The notes under the pieces were generated by a model, which saw nothing but the letters and a program-made list of their open reading frames with translations, was not told where the DNA came from and ran no database searches. A program made the translations under genes and the position numbers. This document shows, one piece after another, positions 59,288-64,000 of a stretch of DNA of 64,000 nucleotides; the stretch's first letter is position 1; the number at the start of each line of letters is the position of its first letter. The DNA is from Arthrobacter sp. 260 (GTDB lineage Bacteria > Actinomycetota > Actinomycetes > Actinomycetales > Micrococcaceae), in contig NZ_JABFOE010000003.1 in NCBI RefSeq assembly GCF_013116745.1, positions 62,001 through 126,000 of the forward strand, in the 5' to 3' direction.

Positions 59288-60970
59288 CTAGCGCTCCCGC
59301 TGGACACGGCCCTCATCCCAGACCGGCTCCTCGGTCTCGTACACCTTGCCATCGGAACCGAAAACCATGAACCGGTCGAAACTGCGGGCGAACCACCGGT
59401 CGTGGGTGACTGCCAGCACGGTGCCCTCGAAGGCGTCGATCGCCTTCTCGAGTGCCTCGGCAGAGTGCAGGTCGAGGTTGTCGGTGGGCTCGTCCAGCAG
59501 CAGCAGGGTGGCACCTGACAGTTCCAGCAGCAGGATCTGCAACCGCGCCTGCTGACCTCCCGAGAGGGAGTCATACACCTGCTCTGCCTGGCCGGCCAGA
59601 CCGTACCTGTCAAGGACCCCGGAGGCCGCTTCCCGCGGCAGGCCGGAGCGGTGGTCGTCACCGCGGTGCAGGATGTCCAGGAGGGTGCGGCCTAGCAGGT
59701 CGGGGCGGACGTGGGTCTGGGCGAAGAAGCCGGGCCTGATCCTGGCGCCGAGTTTCACGGTTCCCTCGTGCGGCACGGGCGCGATGCTGACCTCGGACAC
59801 CGGCTCGTGTTCCTTCTCCGGATCGGTGCCACCGCTGGCCAGGAGGCGCAGGAAGTGGGACTTGCCTGAGCCATTGGAGCCGAGCACTCCCACCCGGTCA
59901 CCGAACCAGATCTCGGTGCTGAACGGCTTCATCAGCCCGGTCAGCTCCAGCTTCTGGGCGACCACTGCACGCTTCGCGGTCCGACCGCCCTTGAGCCGCA
60001 TGGAGACGTTCTGCTCAATGGGGATCGCTTCCGGCGGACCTGCCTCAAGGAACTTCGCTAACCGGGTCTGGGCTGCGTGGTACCGGTTGGCCATGTCGGA
60101 ACGGAACGCCGCCTTGTTCTTGTACATGTTGACGAGTTCCTTGAGCTTCAGGTGCTCCTCGTCCCACCGGCGGCGGAGTTCCTCGAACCTGAGGTTCCGG
60201 TCGGTGCGGGCCTGCAGGTAGGTTTCGAAGCCGCCGCCGTGGATCCAGCTGGATGCGCCGAGGGCTCCCGGTTCAAGGGTGATGATGCGGGTGGCGGCGT
60301 TGGCCAGCAGTTCCCGGTCGTGGCTGACGAACAATACCGACTTCTTCGACTCGTTCAGCTTCGCTTCCAACCAGCGTTTGCCGGGGACGTCGAGGTAGTT
60401 GTCGGGTTCGTCGAGGAGCAGCAGTTCGTCCGGTCCGGAGAAAAGGGCCTCCAGGACCAGCCGTTTCTGCTCGCCGCCAGACAACGACGACGACGCCCGG
60501 TACTGCGCCCGTGCGTAGGGCACGCCGAGCGCGGCCATCGTCACTTCATCCCACGTGGTCTCCAGCTCGTAACCACCAGCATCACCCCATTCAGTGATGG
60601 CGTGTGCGTACCGCATCTGGGTGGGTTCGTCGTCGTTCTCCATCATGGCGAGCTCGGCGTCGTCGACGGCCTTGGCAGCCTTGGCGAGCGCCGGCGGGGC
60701 AGCGGAGATCAGGAGATCCCGGACCGTGGTCTCGTCCCTCACCTGGCCGACGAACTGACGCATGATGCCCATATTGCCGGAGCGGGTGACGGCACCCTCG
60801 TCGGCGGTGACATCCCCGGCAATGATGCGCAGCAGGGTAGTTTTGCCGGTACCGTTTGGCCCGATCAGCGCCGTCTTGTGCCCCTCACCGACCTTGAAAC
60901 TGACAGCGTTCAGCAACTGCCGGCCGTCGGACAGGAAGTAATCGATGTTGGATACGTCTAGATGAGCCAC
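59288..60970 (-). CDS. ABC-F family ATPase (ribosome-associated)
   Basis: A 560-residue protein with two fused ABC ATPase domains and no membrane segments. Walker A sequences GPNGTGKTT and GSNGSGKSH, signatures LSGGEQKRL and LSGGQQARL, Walker B LLLLDEPDNYLD and LLLLDEPTDNLD. A charged inter-domain linker (about 250-320) is the ribosome-probing arm of ABC-F proteins, which act in translation or antibiotic protection. Confidence 0.92.
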   Translation of the reverse strand: MAHLDVSNIDYFLSDGRQLLNAVSFKVGEGHKTALIGPNGTGKTTLLRIIAGDVTADEGAVTRSGNMGIMRQFVGQVRDETTVRDLLISAAPPALAKAAKAVDDAELAMMENDDEPTQMRYAHAITEWGDAGGYELETTWDEVTMAALGVPYARAQYRASSSLSGGEQKRLVLEALFSGPDELLLLDEPDNYLDVPGKRWLEAKLNESKKSVLFVSHDRELLANAATRIITLEPGALGASSWIHGGGFETYLQARTDRNLRFEELRRRWDEEHLKLKELVNMYKNKAAFRSDMANRYHAAQTRLAKFLEAGPPEAIPIEQNVSMRLKGGRTAKRAVVAQKLELTGLMKPFSTEIWFGDRVGVLGSNGSGKSHFLRLLASGGTDPEKEHEPVSEVSIAPVPHEGTVKLGARIRPGFFAQTHVRPDLLGRTLLDILHRGDDHRSGLPREAASGVLDRYGLAGQAEQVYDSLSGGQQARLQILLLELSGATLLLLDEPTDNLDLHSAEALEKAIDAFEGTVLAVTHDRWFARSFDRFMVFGSDGKVYETEEPVWDEGRVQRER

Positions 60971-61085
60971 GGCTTAAGTCTGTCATCCGGGGGCAAACCC
61001 GGCCTCGATGGCCAGCATCTCTTCGAGTCGAGGGGCAGGAGGCACGGGTGGGTGGCTGCGCAGGACAGTCGAATAGACTCGAAGG

Positions 61086-61901
61086 ATGGCAGCCGAGAAC
61101 ATGCAGGGACCTCAGCCGCTTCTGGTGCTGGCGAAAATCAGCGACATCCTGGACTCGTTTTCGCTGGTGCGCCCTGAACTGACACTGGCACAGATTCGTG
61201 AGTCAACCGGACTGCCCACCTCGACGGTTCAGCGCCTCGTAGGGAATCTCGTGGCCCACGGCTTCATCGACCGGGTTGATGACCGATACCGGGTGGGCGT
61301 GAAAATGCCGTACTGGGCTGCACCGGCGACCCATGGGGTGGAGGTCATCGAGATCATCAAACCGGTGCTTCAGGATCTGCGCGACAGAGTGGGAGAGACT
61401 GTCTGCTTCTTTCAACACTCCATGGGGTACAGGGTGTGTGTCGCCATGGCTGAAACCCGCCACATGTTGCGCCGCGACATGGCGGTGGGCCGGATTCTTC
61501 CCCTGCACGCCGGTTCCGCTGGTAGAGTGCTGCTCGCCTGGGACCAGGACCTGGCTGACCGCATCCTCGCTGCCCGCCTGGATCAGCTCACTGACAGCAC
61601 CATCACTGATACCGACTCCCTGCGACAGGCAATCAAACAAACACGGGCCGACGGCTACGCCGTAACCACAGGGGAACGAGAATCCGGCGCCAGCGGGTTA
61701 TCCGCCCCGGTATTCAATCCCCAGGCCGACCTGGTGGGTGCGCTCACCATCATGGGTCCGACGCTCCGGATGCCTGCCGAAGTCTGCGTTGGGTGGGTGG
61801 ACGATCTGCTTGAGGGTGCCGAGCGAATCACCCGGATGATTGGTGGGCGCCTGCCGTCGTCAAACACCCACCCCGGGAGCATGGGGATCAGCTCGGCATA
61901 A
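61086..61901 (+). CDS. IclR-family regulator
   Basis: A 271-residue IclR regulator: N-terminal winged helix (LTLAQIRESTGLPTSTVQRLVGNLVAHGFIDRV) and a C-terminal effector domain (PLHAGSAGRVLLAWDQD). A TAGACT box at 61074-61079 ends 6 nt before the ATG, suggesting a leaderless transcript. Its end overlaps the convergent lyase gene by 14 nt. It probably controls the adjacent CoA-transferase/lyase operon in response to a small acid. Confidence 0.9.
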   Translation: MAAENMQGPQPLLVLAKISDILDSFSLVRPELTLAQIRESTGLPTSTVQRLVGNLVAHGFIDRVDDRYRVGVKMPYWAAPATHGVEVIEIIKPVLQDLRDRVGETVCFFQHSMGYRVCVAMAETRHMLRRDMAVGRILPLHAGSAGRVLLAWDQDLADRILAARLDQLTDSTITDTDSLRQAIKQTRADGYAVTTGERESGASGLSAPVFNPQADLVGALTIMGPTLRMPAEVCVGWVDDLLEGAERITRMIGGRLPSSNTHPGSMGISSA

Positions 61902-62817
61902 CCCACTGGAAGGCACCAGCCTTCGACCGGGCTCCCATCGCGGACTTCGACCTGTTCTCCTCGTTGAGTTCGGTGGTGATCCCTTCGCCCAGCCGCACCA
62001 GATCGGCGAAGTTCCGAGGGTTGAGCCAGCTGGGCCGCAGCCCGAAGAGGAGATCCTCGGTCGAGGTATTTCCCGAAGCCCCAGGGGCGAAAGGGCACCC
62101 TCCCAGTCCGCCGAGCGCTCCATCAATAGTCGTGGCACCGGCATCCAGTGCGGCAACCGCATTCGCAACGCCCATCCCCCAGGTATCGTGCCCATGGAAC
62201 ACCACATCACGCCCAGCTGCTGCCGCCCCAACCCTGCTGATCAGGCCATGCACTTGATCCGGTACCGCGTGCCCCAACGTATCGCAGATGACTATGTCGC
62301 TGGTACCGGTGCCCCGAGGATCCTCCACAAGTCTCAACACGCGTTCTGGGTCGATGTCCCCTTCGAACGGGCAGGTGAACGACGTTGCCAAACACAATTG
62401 GAGAGCTGCACCCGCCTCGCGGGCGTACTCCAGCGCCTGGGGCAGTGCCTCCATTGACGCTTCGGTGGAACGCCCGATATTTGCCTGGTTATGAGCGTCG
62501 GACACGCTGAGGCAGTACTGCATGTTTACCGCACCAGCGGCTGCCGCTTTCTGAACATGACGGGGGGTCGCCACCCAAATCCAGCACTTCTTGAGTTCCT
62601 CAGGGGTCAGGTTTTCGATCAGCTCAAGGGTGTTGGCCATCGGTGGTACGAGGTCAGGGCGTGCCATCGAGCCGATCTCGATGGCCGGCACTCCTGCCTT
62701 GAGCAGGGACCTGACGATCGAGACTTTTCGCTCGGTGGAGAGCAAGCCTCCGGTGAGCTGGAGCCCGTCCCGCAGCGTGACGTCCCTCAGGACGAAATCT
62801 TTCGTGGTGGTGTTCAT
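61888..62817 (-). CDS. HMG-CoA lyase-like aldolase (DRE-TIM metallolyase)
   Basis: A 309-residue TIM-barrel metallolyase. RDVTLRDGLQ at the N-terminus (R-D-x-x-x-x-D-G), metal-binding HGHDTWGMG and the family motif GGLGGCPFAPGASGN with the catalytic Cys are present. HMG-CoA lyases cleave hydroxymethylglutaryl-CoA to acetoacetate and acetyl-CoA; related enzymes act on citramalyl-CoA-type substrates. It overlaps the CoA-transferase stop by 4 nt, so the two form an operon. Convergent with the IclR gene. Confidence 0.88.
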   Translation of the reverse strand: MNTTTKDFVLRDVTLRDGLQLTGGLLSTERKVSIVRSLLKAGVPAIEIGSMARPDLVPPMANTLELIENLTPEELKKCWIWVATPRHVQKAAAAGAVNMQYCLSVSDAHNQANIGRSTEASMEALPQALEYAREAGAALQLCLATSFTCPFEGDIDPERVLRLVEDPRGTGTSDIVICDTLGHAVPDQVHGLISRVGAAAAGRDVVFHGHDTWGMGVANAVAALDAGATTIDGALGGLGGCPFAPGASGNTSTEDLLFGLRPSWLNPRNFADLVRLGEGITTELNEENRSKSAMGARSKAGAFQWVMPS

Positions 62818-64000
62818 ACAGATTCCAACTCCATTTTGGCTATCAGCAGGTCGGCCTGCTCGGGTGTCTTCCCCAACACCTTCTCGAAGACGTCTTTCGA
62901 GTCTGCGCCAAGGTCCGGGCCGAGGTTTCTGATCGGTAGGGATTTACCGCCGATCACCGGGATTATCCCGGGGAAAGCGACGTCGCTGATGGTTTCGGCC
63001 CCGGTCGATACGTCGAACCGTTGAATCATATTCCGTGCTGCGTACTGATCGTCGACAACAATGTCCGCGGCGGTATAGATAGGTCCGGCAGGAACGCCTG
63101 CCGCGTCGAGAGCGTCCAGAGCCGTGCTCGTGGTCAGGTACTTTGCCCATTCACCGATTGCATCATCAAGTTCGTCGCGTCGTTCCCACCGTTCGGCATT
63201 CGTTTGCAACCCGGGGTCCACCCCCAGGTCGGGCCGACCAATGACCTCCATGTAGCGCTTGAAGATTCCGTCGCCATTGCCAGCGACGACAATGCTGCCG
63301 TCGAGACAGAGATAGGCGTTCGACGGTGCGATCCCCTCCATTCGACCGCCGGTCCGCTCACGCCTGATGCCAAACGCTGAATGATCGGGAATCAGCGACT
63401 CGGTGACCGAAAGCATCGCCTCGTTCAGGGCGACGTCCATCATCCGTTGGCTCAACGGTATTGGTGTTTTGCCACGCTTCGTCTCGCGTTCGAAGAGTGA
63501 CATGACCGAACCGAAAGCTGCGTAGAGTCCGGCGATCGTGTCACCAATGGATACGCCAACCCGAACCGGCGGACGGTCCGGGTCACCGACCAGGTCGCGG
63601 AAACCGCCAAAGGCCTCGGCGACCGCCGCAAAACCTGGCCGCGAAGCCATGGGGCCCGTCTGGCCGAATGCCGAGATACGGGTCAGGATCAGGTCAGGGT
63701 TGGCTTCGTTGAGCACATCGGGGCCAAGCCCCCACTTTTCCATCGTTCCGGGCCTGAAGTTCTCCAGCACAATGTCTGACACCGCAGCCAGTTCCAGCAC
63801 CAGGTCGCGACCTTCGTCAGTGCGTAGATCGAGCACGACGGATCGCTTGTTGCGGTTGATGGTCCGGTAAAGCATCGAGGTATCACCTGCGTAGAGCCGC
63901 CAGTTCCTGAGCTCATCTCCGGTGCGGGGGCGCTCGACCTTGATCACTTCGGCACCGAAGTCGGCCAGCATCCGTCCCGCCGTCGGGGCAGCAATGTAGT
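62814..64000 (-). CDS. CaiB/BaiF family CoA-transferase (N-terminus beyond the window)
   Basis: At least 395 residues of a type III CoA-transferase. The segment before the first ATG continues in frame to the right edge (IAAPTAGRMLADFGAEVIKVERPRTGDELR), the conserved N-terminal region, so the real start lies outside the window. Catalytic-region landmarks such as NRNKRSVVLDLRTDEGRDL and LVLELAAVSDIVLENFRPGTMEKWGLG are present. It moves CoA between carboxylic acids. Probably activates a dicarboxylic or hydroxy acid for the following lyase. Confidence 0.9.
   Translation of the reverse strand, partial: YIAAPTAGRMLADFGAEVIKVERPRTGDELRNWRLYAGDTSMLYRTINRNKRSVVLDLRTDEGRDLVLELAAVSDIVLENFRPGTMEKWGLGPDVLNEANPDLILTRISAFGQTGPMASRPGFAAVAEAFGGFRDLVGDPDRPPVRVGVSIGDTIAGLYAAFGSVMSLFERETKRGKTPIPLSQRMMDVALNEAMLSVTESLIPDHSAFGIRRERTGGRMEGIAPSNAYLCLDGSIVVAGNGDGIFKRYMEVIGRPDLGVDPGLQTNAERWERRDELDDAIGEWAKYLTTSTALDALDAAGVPAGPIYTAADIVVDDQYAARNMIQRFDVSTGAETISDVAFPGIIPVIGGKSLPIRNLGPDLGADSKDVFEKVLGKTPEQADLLIAKMELESV

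Overview
The window is about 64 kb of high-GC DNA from an actinobacterium, most likely a Micrococcaceae (Arthrobacter-like) chromosome. The grounds are frequent GTG and TTG starts, several candidate leaderless transcripts (a TAnnnT box 6-8 nt before the start codon), the block rpsF-ssb-rpsR-rplI with dnaB close by, a mycothiol-type arsenate reductase with an N-terminal three-helix domain, and a CsoR/CopZ/CopA copper cassette. Genes are dense: many convergent pairs are separated by fewer than 40 nt, and only one stretch longer than 300 nt (45485-46155) lacks a gene. I saw no rRNA, tRNA, CRISPR array, insertion sequence or prophage.

Layout. 1-6.5 kb: amino-acid catabolism, with a MocR-type aminotransferase, a branched-chain 2-oxoacid dehydrogenase operon (E1alpha, E1beta, E2) and a HisC/Pat-type aromatic aminotransferase. 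6.5-16.8 kb: small membrane proteins, a WXG100-like protein coupled to a serine hydrolase, purB, an AEC permease, a three-gene unit (small protein, FHA protein, 2H phosphoesterase), an Abhydrolase_9 membrane protein and a photolyase-related protein. 16.9-19.1 kb: lactonase-like propeller, DHFR-like reductase and VOC protein. Two long dyad-symmetric elements lie in the convergent gaps here.

19.2-23.2 kb: an arsenic island (arsR divergent from acr3, arsC, an ArsO-like flavoprotein and a second arsC with a dimerisation domain). 23.2-25.4 kb: a TetR/DHA2 exporter pair around a clear operator. 25.4-29.8 kb: a copper island (DUF3105 and DUF305 divergent from csoR, copZ, copA) with a large palindromic CsoR operator. 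29.8-37.4 kb: an ATP-grasp ligase, an EamA exporter with a divergent CGNR regulator, small membrane proteins, a MATE exporter, a TetR regulator and a DUF4031-HD fusion.

37.4-40.7 kb: a ribbon-helix-helix regulator with an array of four operator half-sites, followed by a DUF4097 protein and an ABC-2 exporter. 40.8-44.1 kb: an Asp-box (BNR) propeller next to a MoaD/ThiS-like ubiquitin fold protein, a DUF1801 protein and a DUF2254 membrane protein. 44.1-48.5 kb: dnaB, an intergenic cluster of DnaA-box-like sequences, and the rpsF-ssb-rpsR-rplI operon with a candidate SD-sequestering leader and a terminator placed inside the end of the opposing gene. 48.6-61 kb: M18 aminopeptidase, an ABC exporter with a NarL-type two-component system, two more ABC-2 exporters (one with TetR and a 34-bp perfect operator), an MFS transporter and an ABC-F protein. 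61-64 kb: an IclR regulator convergent with an HMG-CoA-lyase-like / CaiB-type CoA-transferase operon that runs off the right edge.

The recurring theme is regulated export and detoxification: arsenic, copper, drugs and four ABC-2 systems, each beside its own regulator or operator. Most modules are recognisable. The least explained are the RHH-DUF4097-ABC unit, the BNR-MoaD pair, the FHA-2H unit, the WXG100-hydrolase pair, and the long interrupted palindromes at convergent gene ends.
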